Shown: one piece after another, positions 25,092 through 35,043 of the stretch
How the letters are laid out: each line of letters starts with the position of its first letter
Numbering within the stretch: the first letter of the stretch is position 1
Source: an uncultured bacterium
GTDB lineage: Bacteria; Sysuimicrobiota; Sysuimicrobiia; Sysuimicrobiales; Sysuimicrobiaceae
Direction: 5' to 3'
Assembly (NCBI GenBank): GCA_938028835.1
Contig: CALIMJ010000002.1
Location: forward strand, 16,163 to 80,162
DNA length: 64,000 nt
The notes under the pieces: model-generated
Told to the model about the DNA's origin: nothing
The model's database searches: none
Seen by the model: the letters and a program-made list of their open reading frames with translations, nothing else
Program-made: the position numbers and the translations under genes

Positions 25092-26267
25092 GTGCGGGAA
25101 GCGGTGATCGTCACCGCGGTGCGCTCCGCGGTGGGTAAAGCACCCAAGGGGTCGCTCAAGGACGCCCGGCCCGACGAGCTGGCGAGCCAGGTGATCCGGC
25201 AGGCCCTGGAGCGGACTCCCGGCCTCGACCCTCGGGAGGTGGATGACGTGATCCTCGGCTGCGCCATGCCCGAGGGCGAACAGGGCCTGAACGTGGCCCG
25301 GGTGGCGGCCCTGCGGGCGGGGCTGCCGGACTCGGTACCCGGGGTCACGGTCAACCGGTTCTGCGCCTCCGGTCTGCAGGCGATCGCCATGGCCGCGGAG
25401 CGGATCCTGGCGGGCTGGGCGGAGGTGGTGGTGGCCGGAGGGGTGGAGAGCATGAGCCTGATCCCCATGACCGGCTGGAAGTTCGCTCCCCATCCGGACC
25501 TGGTGGAGCGGTGGCCCGACGTCTACCTGTCCATGGGCAACACCGCGGAGATCGTGGCCCGCCGGTTCGAGGTGTCCCGGGAGGACCAGGACCGGTGGAG
25601 CCTGCGTAGTCACCAGCGCGCCGCGCAGGCATTGCAGGAAGGGCGCTTCCGCGAGGAGATCGTGCCCGTCCGGGTGCGGCGCTGGGAGGAGGACGGCCCC
25701 GTGCCCCGGGCGCGTGAGCTGGTGTTCGAAGTGGACGAGGGGGTGAGGTTCGACACGTCCCTGGAGGCCCTGAGCCGCCTGAAGCCGGCCTTCGCGAAGG
25801 ACGGGACGGTCACCGCGGGCAACTCCTCGCAGACCAGCGACGGTGCTGCCGCCTGCGTGGTGATGAGTGACCGCAAGGCGGCCGAGCTCGGCCTGAAACC
25901 CGTGGGGCTGTTCCGGTCCTTTGCGGTGGCGGGGGTGCCCCCGGAGATCATGGGGATCGGGCCGGTGGAGGCGGTGCCGAAGGCGTTGCGGCTGGCGGGG
26001 ATCCGCCTGCAGGACGTGGACCTGGTGGAGCTCAACGAGGCCTTCGCCAGCCAGACCCTGGCGGTGATCCGGCGGCTGGAGCTAGACCCCGAGCGGGTCA
26101 ACCCCAACGGGGGCGCCATTGCCCTGGGTCACCCGCTGGGGTGCACGGGTGCCAAGCTCACCGCCACCCTGCTGCACGAGATGCGCCGGCGAGGCGCGCG
26201 GTACGGGGTGGTGACCATGTGCGTGGGCGGCGGGATGGGGGCCGCGGGGGTGTTCGAGAGGCCGTAG
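25092..26267 (+). CDS. fadA: Acetyl-CoA acyltransferase (3-ketoacyl-CoA thiolase)
   Basis: A 391-aa thiolase that releases acetyl-CoA in the last step of beta-oxidation. All catalytic residues are present: Cys91 in [10 protein letters not shown], His347 in [12 protein letters not shown] and Cys377 in TMCVGGGMG, with NEAFA before them. GTG at 25092 lies 6 nt after GGAGG and starts [12 protein letters not shown] as in the family; the GTG at 25089 is less well spaced. The 105-nt gap after fadN holds no feature I can recognise. Confidence 0.95.
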   Translation: MREAVIVTAVRSAVGKAPKGSLKDARPDELASQVIRQALERTPGLDPREVDDVILGCAMPEGEQGLNVARVAALRAGLPDSVPGVTVNRFCASGLQAIAMAAERILAGWAEVVVAGGVESMSLIPMTGWKFAPHPDLVERWPDVYLSMGNTAEIVARRFEVSREDQDRWSLRSHQRAAQALQEGRFREEIVPVRVRRWEEDGPVPRARELVFEVDEGVRFDTSLEALSRLKPAFAKDGTVTAGNSSQTSDGAAACVVMSDRKAAELGLKPVGLFRSFAVAGVPPEIMGIGPVEAVPKALRLAGIRLQDVDLVELNEAFASQTLAVIRRLELDPERVNPNGGAIALGHPLGCTGAKLTATLLHEMRRRGARYGVVTMCVGGGMGAAGVFERP

Positions 26268-26301
26268 ACCGTGGTTTCGAGCAGAGAGGAGGTCGGAGGC
26301 G

Positions 26302-28068
26302 ATGGAGACCAAGGAGCGGACGGTCCTGCCCGGCGGGGGGTTTTTGGTGACGCGCAGCAGCCCGGAGGACGCGTTCACGCCGGAGGACCTGGACGAGTCC
26401 CACCGCATGGTTCGCAAGGCGGCGGCGGACTTCATGGAGCGGGAGGTGCTGCCGCGCGACGCCCAGCTGGAGAAGCAGGACTGGGAGCTGACGCGGTCCC
26501 TGCTGCGCAAGCTGGGCGAGCTGGGGTTTCTGGCCCCGGACCTGCCGGAGGAGTACGGGGGCGGGGGGATGGACAGCCTCACGTCCCTGGTGCTGGCGGA
26601 GGAGCTGTCGGGCTCGTCCTTCTCGGTGAGCTACGGCGGCCACGTGGGCATCGGGACCCTGCCCATCGCGTTTTTCGGCAACGAGGACCAGAAACGTCGG
26701 TACCTGCCCCCCATGGCCCGGGGGGAGAAGATCGGGGCGTACGCGTTGACGGAGCCCACCGCGGGCTCGGACGCCCTGTCCATCCGGACCCGGGCTACCC
26801 TGAGCCCCGACGGCCGGTTCTACCTGCTGTCGGGCCAGAAGCAGTTCATCACGAACGCCGCCTTCGCGGACGTGTTCACGGTATACGCGAAGGTGGACGG
26901 GGAGCACTTCACCGCCTTCATCGTGGACCGTGACACCGAGGGGCTCAGCCTCGGCGACGAGGAGCACAAGCTGGGGGTGAAGGGCTCCTCCACCCGCAGC
27001 GTGTTCCTGGAGAACGCCAAAGTGCCGGTGGAGAACCTGCTGGGGGAGGTGGGGAAGGGCCACCGCATCGCCTTCAACATCCTGAACCTGGGACGGTTCA
27101 AGATCGGCGCCGCGTGCTTGGGGGCAGGGAAAAAGGCCCTCCGGCACGCGGTGGCCTACGCCCGGGAGCGCCGCCAGTTCGGCAAGCCCATCGCGGAGTT
27201 CGGCTTGATCCGCCAGAAGCTGGCCCGGATGGCGGTCGGGCTGTACGCGGTGGAGAGCATGGTCTACCGTACCGGTGGTCTCGTGGAGGCGGCCGTCGGA
27301 GGCATCCGGACCGGCCAGGAGGTCCTCCGGGCGCTGGAGGAGTACGCCATCGAGTCGTCCATGAACAAGGTGTTCGCCACGGAGGTTCTGGACTTCGTGG
27401 TGGACGAGGTGCTGCAGATCTACGGCGGCTACGGCTACATCGAAGACTACCCCGCAGCCCGAGGGTACCGGGACGCGCGGATCAACCGCATCTGGGAAGG
27501 CACCAACGAGATCAACCGGCTGCTGATCGTGGACATGCTCACCAAACGCGCCCTGCGGGGCCGGCTGGACCTGATGGGCGCTATCCAGCGGGTCGCCGGG
27601 GAACTCACCGCCGGGACCCCGGACACAGCGCTCGCAGAGGGCCCGCTCGGGGAGGAGGCCCGCCTGGTGGAGGGCATGGGCAAGGCGACGCTCCTGGTGG
27701 CGGGCGTGGCGGTGCAGAAGCAGCTGGACCGCCTGGAGGAGCTCCAGGAGGTCCTGGGCTGGATCGCGGACCTCGCCACCGAGGTGTTCGCCGCGGAGAG
27801 CGCCGTCCTGCGGGCCCAGAAGGCGGCGGCGCGCCAGGACCCGAAAGCAGCGCTGCTGGCGACCCTCACCCGGGCCTACGTGTACGAGGCCCTGCCCCGG
27901 GTGGAGTCCGCAGCGCGGCACGTGCTGGCCGCGGTGGACGAGGGGGACAGTCTGCGCACAGAGCTGGCGGGCCTGCGCCGCTTTTTGCGCTACACCCCGG
28001 CCAACCTGGTGGCCCTGCAGCGGGCGGTGGCAGACGCGGTGGTGCAGGTGGGAGGGTACCCCGTGTAG
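26302..28068 (+). CDS. fadE: Acyl-CoA dehydrogenase (FadE, long-chain type)
   Basis: A 588-aa flavoprotein, like Bacillus FadE and VLCAD-type enzymes in having an extra C-terminal helical domain of about 170 residues. The core shows [11 protein letters not shown] and [20 protein letters not shown] for FAD and substrate binding, [23 protein letters not shown], and [13 protein letters not shown]. It oxidises acyl-CoA to trans-2-enoyl-CoA. ATG at 26302 follows GGAGGTCGGAGG. An acetyl-CoA acyltransferase upstream (34-nt gap) and an acyl-CoA ligase downstream (29-nt gap) complete the operon. Confidence 0.94.
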   Translation: METKERTVLPGGGFLVTRSSPEDAFTPEDLDESHRMVRKAAADFMEREVLPRDAQLEKQDWELTRSLLRKLGELGFLAPDLPEEYGGGGMDSLTSLVLAEELSGSSFSVSYGGHVGIGTLPIAFFGNEDQKRRYLPPMARGEKIGAYALTEPTAGSDALSIRTRATLSPDGRFYLLSGQKQFITNAAFADVFTVYAKVDGEHFTAFIVDRDTEGLSLGDEEHKLGVKGSSTRSVFLENAKVPVENLLGEVGKGHRIAFNILNLGRFKIGAACLGAGKKALRHAVAYARERRQFGKPIAEFGLIRQKLARMAVGLYAVESMVYRTGGLVEAAVGGIRTGQEVLRALEEYAIESSMNKVFATEVLDFVVDEVLQIYGGYGYIEDYPAARGYRDARINRIWEGTNEINRLLIVDMLTKRALRGRLDLMGAIQRVAGELTAGTPDTALAEGPLGEEARLVEGMGKATLLVAGVAVQKQLDRLEELQEVLGWIADLATEVFAAESAVLRAQKAAARQDPKAALLATLTRAYVYEALPRVESAARHVLAAVDEGDSLRTELAGLRRFLRYTPANLVALQRAVADAVVQVGGYPV

Positions 28069-28097
28069 CGTGTAGCGCGGCGGGAAGGGGGTGGAGG

Positions 28098-29777
28098 ATG
28101 GGCGAGGTCCGGGTGGAGCGGCCCTGGCTGCGGCACTACGACCCTGGGGTGCCGACGCACCTCGAGGTCCCGGACATCCGGGTGGACGAGATCGTGCGGC
28201 GGGCGGCGAGCACCTACGGAAACCGCGCCGCCCTGGTGTTCTTCGGGCGCAGGATCTCCTTCGCGGAGCTGGACGGCTTGGTGGACCGGTTCGCTGCGGG
28301 CCTGCAGCGGCTGGGCGTGGGCAAGGGCACGCCCGTCTCCCTGCACCTGCCCAACTGCCCGCAGTTCGTGGTGGCCTACTACGGGATCCTGCGGGCCGGT
28401 GGGGTGGTGGTCCCCCACAACCCCCTGTACACGGAGCCCGAGGTGGCCCACCAACTGCGGGACAGCGGCGCGGAGGTGGCCGTCACCCTGACCCTGTTCT
28501 ACCCGCGGGTGGCCGCGGCGGCGCGCCAGGCGCGGGTCCGGGAGGTGGTGTTCACCGCCCTGCACGAGTTCATGGGGCCGGTGGCGCGGCTGCTGTACCC
28601 GCTCAAGGCGAAGCGGGAGGGACAGTGGGTAGACGTGCGGCCGCAGCCGGGCGTGCGGGCCTTCTCGGAGCTGCTGCGCGAAGGGGCTCCGCAGCCCGTG
28701 CCGGTGAGCCCGGAGGACCCTGCCGCGTACCTGTACACGGGCGGGACCACGGGCGTGCCCAAGGCTGCGGTCCTCACCCACCGGAACCTGGTGGCCAACC
28801 TCCTCCAGGCAGCGAGCTGGGACCCTCAGCTGCGGCCGGGGCAGGAGGTGGCGCTGGCGGTCCTGCCGTTCTTCCACAGCTACGGGATGACGTCGGTGCT
28901 GAACTTCTCCATGTGGATGGGGGCCACGGTGGTCCTGGTCCCCCGCTTCGACCCCAAGCTGGTGCTGGACGCGGTCCGGCGCCACCGGCCGACCCTGTTC
29001 CACGGCGTCCCCACCATGTACATCGCGTTGCTGAACACCCCCGAGCTGAAACGGGTGAGCTTCCGGTCCGTGCGGGCAGGGATCAGCGGTGCCATGGGGT
29101 TGCCGCGGGAGGTCCAGCGGCAGTGGGAAGCCGTGACGGGCGGGCGGCTGGTGGAGGGCTACGGGCTCACCGAGGCCTCCCCCGTGACCCACTGCAACCC
29201 CCTGTACGGGGTACGCAAGGAGGGCAGCATCGGCATTCCCGTGCCGGACACCGACGCCCGCGTGGTGGACCCGGAGACCGGAGCTCCGCTCCCGCCGGGC
29301 GAGGTCGGGGAGCTGGAGGTCCGGGGACCGCAGGTGATGCGAGGCTACCTGAACCGGCCCGACGAGACCGCCCAGGTGCTACATGACGGATGGCTCCGCA
29401 CGGGCGACATGGCTCGCAGGGACGAGGACGGCTTCTTCTACATCGTGGACCGCAAGAAGGAGATGATCAACGTGGGCGGGCTGAAGGTCTTCCCGCGGGA
29501 GGTGGAGGAGGTGCTGTACCGGCACCCCGCGGTGCGCGAGGCGGCCGCCATCGGAGTCCCGGATCCCGTTCGGGGCGAGGTGGTGAAGGCCTTCGTGGCC
29601 CTCAAGGAAGGACAGCACGTCACCGAGCACGAGCTGGTGGAGTTCTGCCGGCAGCACCTGGCGCCCCACAAGGTCCCGCGCGCGGTGGAGGTGCGGCCGC
29701 AGCTCCCGAAGACCCTCATCGGGAAGGTGCTGCGGCGGGCCCTCGCAGAGGAGGAGCGAGCCCGCGCAGGGGTCTGA
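28098..29777 (+). CDS. fadD: Long-chain fatty acid-CoA ligase
   Basis: A 559-aa ANL-superfamily enzyme that activates fatty acids with ATP and CoA. The P-loop is YTGGTTGVPKAAVLTHRN at about residue 213, followed by VLPFFHSYGMT, GYGLTEASPV, GWLRTGDMARRDEDGFFYIVDRKKEMI with the hinge, and LPKTLIGKVLRR with the catalytic Lys. Length and motifs fit LcfB/FadD. ATG at 28098 follows GGAGG. It is the last gene of the TetR-fadN-fadA-fadE-fadD operon. Confidence 0.93.
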   Translation: MGEVRVERPWLRHYDPGVPTHLEVPDIRVDEIVRRAASTYGNRAALVFFGRRISFAELDGLVDRFAAGLQRLGVGKGTPVSLHLPNCPQFVVAYYGILRAGGVVVPHNPLYTEPEVAHQLRDSGAEVAVTLTLFYPRVAAAARQARVREVVFTALHEFMGPVARLLYPLKAKREGQWVDVRPQPGVRAFSELLREGAPQPVPVSPEDPAAYLYTGGTTGVPKAAVLTHRNLVANLLQAASWDPQLRPGQEVALAVLPFFHSYGMTSVLNFSMWMGATVVLVPRFDPKLVLDAVRRHRPTLFHGVPTMYIALLNTPELKRVSFRSVRAGISGAMGLPREVQRQWEAVTGGRLVEGYGLTEASPVTHCNPLYGVRKEGSIGIPVPDTDARVVDPETGAPLPPGEVGELEVRGPQVMRGYLNRPDETAQVLHDGWLRTGDMARRDEDGFFYIVDRKKEMINVGGLKVFPREVEEVLYRHPAVREAAAIGVPDPVRGEVVKAFVALKEGQHVTEHELVEFCRQHLAPHKVPRAVEVRPQLPKTLIGKVLRRALAEEERARAGV

Positions 29778-29843
29778 CCGGACGCGGCCGATCCATCCAG
29801 GACAGCCTCACCCGGCCGGGTGTACCCTGCTGGAGGTCCCGCC

Positions 29844-31571
29844 ATGGGCAGTCGCAGGTTCTGGAGCTTCGTCCGGCGCCACCTCCGGGCGTACCTGCTG
29901 GGGTACGCGGCGGCGCTGTGCGCGGTGGCCGTGGCGCAGGTCTCCCCGTGGGTCCTGAGGGCGGCGGTGGATCGCGTGCAGCGGGGGGCTCCGGGCGTAG
30001 AGGGCTTCGCCGCGGCGCTGCTGGGGCTAGCCCTGGGGGAGGCGGCCTTCAGCTACGCCATGCGGTGGCAGATCCTGGGGGCGGCGTTCCGCATCGAGGC
30101 GGAACTCCGGGACGCGCTGTTCGCGCACCTGCAGGGGCTGGACGCGGGCTTCTTCCACCGCTGGCGGACCGGGGACCTCATGGCCCGCGCGGTGAGTGAC
30201 GTACGGGCGGTGCAGCGGTTCGCCGGCGTAGGGCTCATGCGCTCCTTCCACACCGTGGTGATGGTGGCCAGCTCGGTGGCCTTCATGCTGGCCACCAGCC
30301 CGCGCCTCACCGCGGTGACCATGGCCATCCTCCCCGCGGCCACGGTGCTGTTCGTGGTGCTGGGGCGGCGCATCCACCGCCGTTTCGAAGTGGTCCAGGA
30401 GCGCTTCAGCGACCTGTCGGTGCTGAGTCAGGAGAACTTCAGCGGCATCCGGGTGGTGAAGGCCTACGCCCGGGAAGCCGCGGAGGTCCACCGCTTCCGC
30501 GCGGCGGCGGAGGGCCTGGCGGCGGCCCAGGTGCGCCTGGCACGGGTCCAGGGAGCCCTGTGGCCTGCGGTGGGCCTCGTGCTGGGGACCGCGGCGGTCG
30601 CCCTGCTGTGGGAGGGCGGGCGCCTGGTGGCCTCCGGCGAGCTGACCCTGGGGCAGCTGGTGCAGTTCTCGTACTACCTGGCGCGGTTGAGCTTCCCCAT
30701 GATCGCCGCGGGCTGGGTGTTGAACCTGTGGCAACAGGGTCGAGCGTCCATGGCCCGGCTGGAGGAGGTGTTCCGGGCGAAGCCCCGGGTGCAGGACCCG
30801 CCCGCGCCCGTGATCCTGCCTGCGGTCCGCGGGGACCTCCTCTTCCGCGATGTGTGGTTCGCGTACGACGGCCGGCCCGTGCTCCGCGACGTGAACCTCC
30901 ACATCCCCGCGGGCCGGACGGTAGCCCTGGTCGGCCCCACGGGAGCGGGCAAGAGCACCTTGGTGAGCCTGGTGCCCCGGCTGTTCGACCCGACCCGGGG
31001 GAGCGTGCTGCTGGACGGGGTGGATTTGCGGGACCTGCCGCTTCGCACCGTGCGCGGCGCGGTGGGGTTCGTCTCGCAGGACCCCTTCCTGTTCAGTGAC
31101 ACCCTTTACGCCAACGTGGCCCTGGGCAGTGAGGACGACCGCCGCGTGCGGGAAGCGTTCCTGACGGCACGGCTGGCCAAGGACCTGGACCAGCTGCCGG
31201 GCGGCTGGCACACGCTGGTGGGGGAGCGCGGGGTGACCCTTTCGGGCGGGCAGCGGCAGCGGGCCGCTCTGGCACGGGCGCTGGCCCGGGATCCGCGGAT
31301 CCTGATCCTGGACGACGCTTTGAGCAGCGTGGACGCGCAGACGGAGGCCGAGATCCTGGCGGAGCTCCGCTCGGTGCTGCGCTCCCGCACGGCCATCGTG
31401 ATCACCCACCGGCTCGCAGCCCTGGAAGAGGTGGACTGGGTCGTCGTTCTGGACGCCGGGCGGGTGGTAGAGGAGGGCACACACCGGGACCTCCTGCAGC
31501 GTGGGGGCCTGTACGCGGAACTGTACGAGCAGCAACGCCTGCGGGAGGCTCTAGAGGCAGAGGCGCCGTGA
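29844..31571 (+). CDS. ABC exporter half-transporter, degenerate-site subunit
   Basis: A 575-aa type IV ABC half-transporter: six transmembrane helices (residues about 15-310), then an ATPase domain with Walker A GPTGAGKST, signature LSGGQRQRAALARA, and Walker B ILILDDALSSVD. The residue after the Walker B Asp is Asp instead of the catalytic Glu, as in the degenerate-site subunit of heterodimeric exporters such as TM287/288. ATG at 29844 follows TGGAGG. It overlaps the partner gene by 4 nt (GTGA). Substrate unknown; probably a drug, lipid or peptide exporter. Confidence 0.92.
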   Translation: MGSRRFWSFVRRHLRAYLLGYAAALCAVAVAQVSPWVLRAAVDRVQRGAPGVEGFAAALLGLALGEAAFSYAMRWQILGAAFRIEAELRDALFAHLQGLDAGFFHRWRTGDLMARAVSDVRAVQRFAGVGLMRSFHTVVMVASSVAFMLATSPRLTAVTMAILPAATVLFVVLGRRIHRRFEVVQERFSDLSVLSQENFSGIRVVKAYAREAAEVHRFRAAAEGLAAAQVRLARVQGALWPAVGLVLGTAAVALLWEGGRLVASGELTLGQLVQFSYYLARLSFPMIAAGWVLNLWQQGRASMARLEEVFRAKPRVQDPPAPVILPAVRGDLLFRDVWFAYDGRPVLRDVNLHIPAGRTVALVGPTGAGKSTLVSLVPRLFDPTRGSVLLDGVDLRDLPLRTVRGAVGFVSQDPFLFSDTLYANVALGSEDDRRVREAFLTARLAKDLDQLPGGWHTLVGERGVTLSGGQRQRAALARALARDPRILILDDALSSVDAQTEAEILAELRSVLRSRTAIVITHRLAALEEVDWVVVLDAGRVVEEGTHRDLLQRGGLYAELYEQQRLREALEAEAP

Positions 31572-33406
31572 CGGCCCAACCCTACGAGGAGGAGGCGGTC
31601 GGCGCACTCGACCGCCGGACGGCAGCCCGGCTGCTGGCCTACGTGCGCCCCTACCGGCGCCGGGTGCTGGCCGCGGTGGGTTTGCTGCTGGTGGCCTCGG
31701 CCACGGAACTGGCCGGTCCCCAGCTGTACCGCATCGCCATCGACCGGTACATCGCCCCCCGGGCGGGCTCCCCGGACGTGTGGGGGCTTTCCTGGGTGGC
31801 CGCGGTGTACCTGCTGGTGCTCGGGCTGGGGTTCGCGGCCCGCTGGACGCAGAACGTCCTGATGCAGGCCGTCGGCCAGCGGGCCATGGCCGACCTGCGC
31901 ACGGACCTGTTCGCACACCTGCAGCGCCTGCCCGTGGCCTTCTTCCACCGGAACCCCGTAGGCCGCCTGGTGACACGGGTCACGCACGACGTGGACAGCC
32001 TAAACGAACTGCTCACTTCCGGCCTGGTGGCGGTGTTCGGGGACCTGGTGACCCTGCTGGGGATCGTGGCGGCCATGCTGTGGCTGGACTGGCGCCTGGC
32101 GCTGGTGGTCCTGGCCGTCCTGCCCCTGGTGTACAGGGTCACCGAGCAGTTCCGGGTGCGGGCCCTGGAAGCGTACCGGGCGGTGCGGGTGCGCCTGGCC
32201 CGGCTGAACGCGTACCTCAACGAGCAGATCACGGGGATGTCGGTGGTGCAGGTGTTCGGCCAGGAGGTGCGGGCGCGGGCGCGCTTCCAGGACCTGAACG
32301 GTGACCACCTGCGGGCGAACCTGGCCTCCCTGTCGAACATGGCCCGGTTCTTCCCCGCGGTGCAGGTGCTGGGGGCGCTGGCGGTGGCCCTGCTCCTGTG
32401 GGTGGGCGGAGGCCGTGCGGTCCAGGGGTGGGTGACCCTGGGGGTCCTGGTGGCCATGATCCAGTACGCGGAGAGACTGTTCGACCCTATCCGGGAGCTG
32501 GCGGAGAAGTTCAACCTCCTGCAGCAGGCCGTAGCCAGCAGCGAGCGGATCTTCCGGCTCCTGGACGAGCCCGTGACCCTGCAGGACCCGCCCGAGCCGC
32601 TCCCTCTCCGGCGGGTGCGGGGCACGGTGGAGTTCGAGGACGTGTGGTTCGCCTACGACCCCGCAGGGGCAGATCGGGACGGGGTCGGGTGGGCGCTGCG
32701 GGGCGTGTCCTTCCGGGTGGAGGCCGGCGAGCGGGTGGCCTTGGTGGGGCCCACGGGCGCGGGGAAGAGTTCGGTGGTGCAGCTGCTGTGCCGCTTCTAC
32801 GACCCGCAGCGGGGCCGGGTGCTGCTGGACGGGGGGGACGTGCGCGCGTTCCGCCAGCAGGACCTCCGGCGGCACGTGGGGCTGGTGCTGCAGGACGTGT
32901 TCCTGTTCTCGGGCACGATCCTGGACAACCTCCGCCTGTGGGATCCTCAGATCCCCATGGAGCGGGTCCGGGAGGCCGCGCGCCGCGCGGGTGCGGAGGG
33001 CTTCATCGAGCGCTTGCCCCAGGGCTACCACACCCAGGTGGGGGAGCGGGGCGTGCGGCTGTCCGCGGGCCAGCGGCAGCTCATCGCCCTGGCCCGGGCC
33101 CTCGTGCACGACCCGCAGGTTCTGGTGGTCCTGGACGAGGCCACCAGCCACGTGGACGCAGAGACCGAGCAGCACGTGCTGGAGGCGCTGCGGGGCGCAT
33201 TGCGAGGGCGGACCACCATCGTGGTGGCGCACCGCCTGGCGACGGTGCAGGCCGTGGACCGCATCCTGGTCCTGCACCGGGGTCGTCTGGTGGAGGAAGG
33301 GACGCATCGCGAGCTGATGGCCCGGGACGGCGTGTACGCGAAGCTGTACCGGCTGCAGACGGGTCAGCGGCGCTGGACAAGGTCTGGAGCGGGAGGCGGC
33401 GGATGA
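31568..33406 (+). CDS. ABC exporter half-transporter, consensus-site subunit
   Basis: A 612-aa partner of the preceding gene, with a longer N-terminus and six transmembrane helices. The ATPase domain has Walker A GPTGAGKSS, signature LSAGQRQLIALARA (Ala for the usual Gly) and Walker B VVLDEATSHVD with a normal catalytic Glu. Together the two subunits would form one full and one impaired ATP site. GTG at 31568 overlaps the upstream stop. The next small gene starts in its stop codon (ATGA). Confidence 0.92.
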   Translation: MTAQPYEEEAVGALDRRTAARLLAYVRPYRRRVLAAVGLLLVASATELAGPQLYRIAIDRYIAPRAGSPDVWGLSWVAAVYLLVLGLGFAARWTQNVLMQAVGQRAMADLRTDLFAHLQRLPVAFFHRNPVGRLVTRVTHDVDSLNELLTSGLVAVFGDLVTLLGIVAAMLWLDWRLALVVLAVLPLVYRVTEQFRVRALEAYRAVRVRLARLNAYLNEQITGMSVVQVFGQEVRARARFQDLNGDHLRANLASLSNMARFFPAVQVLGALAVALLLWVGGGRAVQGWVTLGVLVAMIQYAERLFDPIRELAEKFNLLQQAVASSERIFRLLDEPVTLQDPPEPLPLRRVRGTVEFEDVWFAYDPAGADRDGVGWALRGVSFRVEAGERVALVGPTGAGKSSVVQLLCRFYDPQRGRVLLDGGDVRAFRQQDLRRHVGLVLQDVFLFSGTILDNLRLWDPQIPMERVREAARRAGAEGFIERLPQGYHTQVGERGVRLSAGQRQLIALARALVHDPQVLVVLDEATSHVDAETEQHVLEALRGALRGRTTIVVAHRLATVQAVDRILVLHRGRLVEEGTHRELMARDGVYAKLYRLQTGQRRWTRSGAGGGG

Positions 33407-33747
33407 GGGACGAAGCACGCCTGATCGAAGACCTTCGGGCCCTGGTGCAGGAGGCGGTCGCCGAGCGGCGGGGGCTGGTGGCGTTCACCCGCCTTTCGGG
33501 GGCCGAGCTGGACCGCATGGCGCGGGAGACCGAGCGCCGGGCCCTGGAGCAGGTGGCCTCGCGGCTACCCGCGGACGTGAGGGTGGCGCCCCTCCCGGAG
33601 CTGGCGGAGGCCCTGCGGGCCATGAAGCGGGAGCTCGCGGTCCTGGAGGCGCGGGAGGGACTCCGAGCGGAGTCCCGTGCCCTGGCCCGGGACGAGGTGG
33701 TGTGGCAGACCTTCGAGCGGGTGGCCGCCCTGCTGGGCGTGCTGTAG
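33403..33747 (+). CDS. Small helical hypothetical protein
   Basis: A 114-aa charged, probably all-helical cytosolic protein with many Arg, Glu and Leu residues (RDEARLIEDLRALVQEAVAERRG, then LRAMKRELAVLEAREGLRAESRAL). I do not recognise the family. ATG at 33403 has GGGAGG upstream and overlaps the stop of the ABC subunit, so it is co-translated with the exporter. Coding character is supported by the overlap and the ribosome-binding site. Confidence 0.6.
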   Translation: MRDEARLIEDLRALVQEAVAERRGLVAFTRLSGAELDRMARETERRALEQVASRLPADVRVAPLPELAEALRAMKRELAVLEAREGLRAESRALARDEVVWQTFERVAALLGVL

Positions 33748-33763
33748 AGGGCGTGGGTCCGGC

Positions 33764-34159
33764 TCAGCGGCGCCGGCGCCCGCCGCCTCGCTTGGCCTCG
33801 GTGTTGCGCTTGAGGTCCAGCAGGCGCTCTTCGCTCTGCCTCAGAAACGCCTTGAGCTTTTCCTCGAAGGTGGTGCGCTGCTTCTGACGGTTGGCCCGCT
33901 CCTCCGGGGTCAGCGCCTGCTTCACCGACAGGTCCAGCTTACCGCGTTCGTTGAGGCCCAGGATCTTGACCCGGACAGTCTGCCCCTCCCGCAGGTACTC
34001 GCGGATGTCCCGCACGAAGGTGTCCGCGATCTCGGAGATGTGCACCAGCCCGCTGCGGCCGTCCGGGAGATCCACGAAGGCGCCGTAGGTGGTGATCTTG
34101 GCCACGACCCCTTCCACGATCTGTCCTGCCTCCGCCGCTTGCTGCGGGTTCGTGCTCAT
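33764..34159 (-). CDS. S1 RNA-binding domain protein (YugI/GSP13 type)
   Basis: A 131-aa protein. One S1 domain (about residues 12-85) has GQIVEGVVAKITTYGAFVDLPDGRSGLVHISEIAD and VKILGLNERGKLDLSVKQ. A basic, helical tail ends in repeated Gly and Arg. This matches the small general-stress S1 proteins that associate with ribosomes in Bacillota. ATG at 34159 is preferred by homology. A TTG at 34174 has a better-placed purine stretch and remains possible. Confidence 0.85.
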   Translation of the reverse strand: MSTNPQQAAEAGQIVEGVVAKITTYGAFVDLPDGRSGLVHISEIADTFVRDIREYLREGQTVRVKILGLNERGKLDLSVKQALTPEERANRQKQRTTFEEKLKAFLRQSEERLLDLKRNTEAKRGGGRRRR

Positions 34160-34197
34160 GCGACCGTACAACACCCCCGCTCCCGAAATCCGCTTGC

Positions 34198-34226
34198 ATT
34201 GTAGGGGCGGGCCCCAGGCCCGTCAA
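34198..34226 (-). promoter_or_regulatory. Promoter of the S1-domain gene (TTGACG-N17-TACAAT)
   Basis: On the minus strand TTGACG (34226-34221) and TACAAT (34203-34198) are spaced by exactly 17 nt, a near-consensus promoter. The start point would be near 34191, leaving a short leader of about 32 nt before the ATG. It lies in the 198-nt divergent space shared with coaB. Confidence 0.7.
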
Positions 34227-34357
34227 CGCGGGTGCGTTCGGCCCGCCGCGATAAACGGGACGCCGCCTCCGCTGGCCTCCTGGTCCGGGTCTTGCTCCGC
34301 CCGGCCGGCCCGGACGAGGTAGCATAGAGGGGACGTACGGGCTCAAGGAGGTCGGGT

Positions 34358-35017
34358 TTGCTGCGGGGCAAGCGCATCCTGGTGACCTCGGGGCCCACCC
34401 GGGCTCCTCTGGACGCGGTGCGGTTCATCAGCAACAAGGGTTCGGGGCGCACGGGCGCCTTGGTGGCGGAGCTGGCCCTCCGAGCAGGAGCCTCCGTCAC
34501 GTACGTGTACGGCCGGGGGGCCCAGCTCCCGCAGATCCGTGCCCGTGGCCGGGACCATCTTCGCCTCATCCCCATCGAGACGGTGGAGGACCTGGTGAAC
34601 GTGTTCCGGGAGGAGCTCCCCACGGGCTACGACGCGGTCGTCCACCCCATGGCGGTCCTGGACTTCGCGCCCGAGGAGGTCCGGCGGGAGAAGGTGGGCT
34701 CGGAGGAGGCCTGGGTGGTGCGCCTGGTGCCGACCCCGAAGGTCATCCAGCTGGTGAAGGAGCTGAGCCCTCGCACGTTCCTGGTGGGCTTCAAGCTGGA
34801 GGTGGGCAAGGCTCGGGAGGAGCTGGTGCGCATCGCCCACGAGTCCCTGGTGCGGAACCGGGCGGACGTCATGGTGGCCAACGACCTGGAGGAGATCGAC
34901 CGGGGCGTGCACCGGGGTTACTTCGTGGGTCCCGACGGGCAGGTGCTGCGGGTCGCGGAGGGCAAGGAAGAGATCGCCCGGGCAGTGGTGGAGCTGCTGG
35001 AAGAGCGGCTGCCCTGA
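34358..35017 (+). CDS. coaB: Stand-alone phosphopantothenate-cysteine ligase domain (CoaB)
   Basis: A 219-aa protein that matches only the CoaB half of the usual CoaBC fusion: KRILVTSGPTRAPLDAVRFISNKGSGRTGALVAE for nucleotide binding, and FLVGFKLEVG and VMVANDLEEI for the dimer and substrate site. CoaB joins cysteine to 4'-phosphopantothenate in CoA synthesis. No CoaC decarboxylase lies nearby. The TTG start at 34358 is supported by AAGGAGG 6 nt upstream. Whether a full CoaBC exists elsewhere is unknown. Confidence 0.85.
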   Translation: MLRGKRILVTSGPTRAPLDAVRFISNKGSGRTGALVAELALRAGASVTYVYGRGAQLPQIRARGRDHLRLIPIETVEDLVNVFREELPTGYDAVVHPMAVLDFAPEEVRREKVGSEEAWVVRLVPTPKVIQLVKELSPRTFLVGFKLEVGKAREELVRIAHESLVRNRADVMVANDLEEIDRGVHRGYFVGPDGQVLRVAEGKEEIARAVVELLEERLP

Positions 35018-35043
35018 GGCCGGGCGTGAGGGGGGAGGGGAGT

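Noticed and set aside
22587..25613. Long antisense open frame over fadN/fadA
   Set aside because: A GC-driven shadow frame with His/Pro/Gln-rich composition and no recognisable domain. The opposite strand encodes complete catalytic motifs.
26158..27921. Long antisense open frame over fadE
   Set aside because: Same shadow effect; composition is not protein-like, and the plus strand is a full acyl-CoA dehydrogenase.
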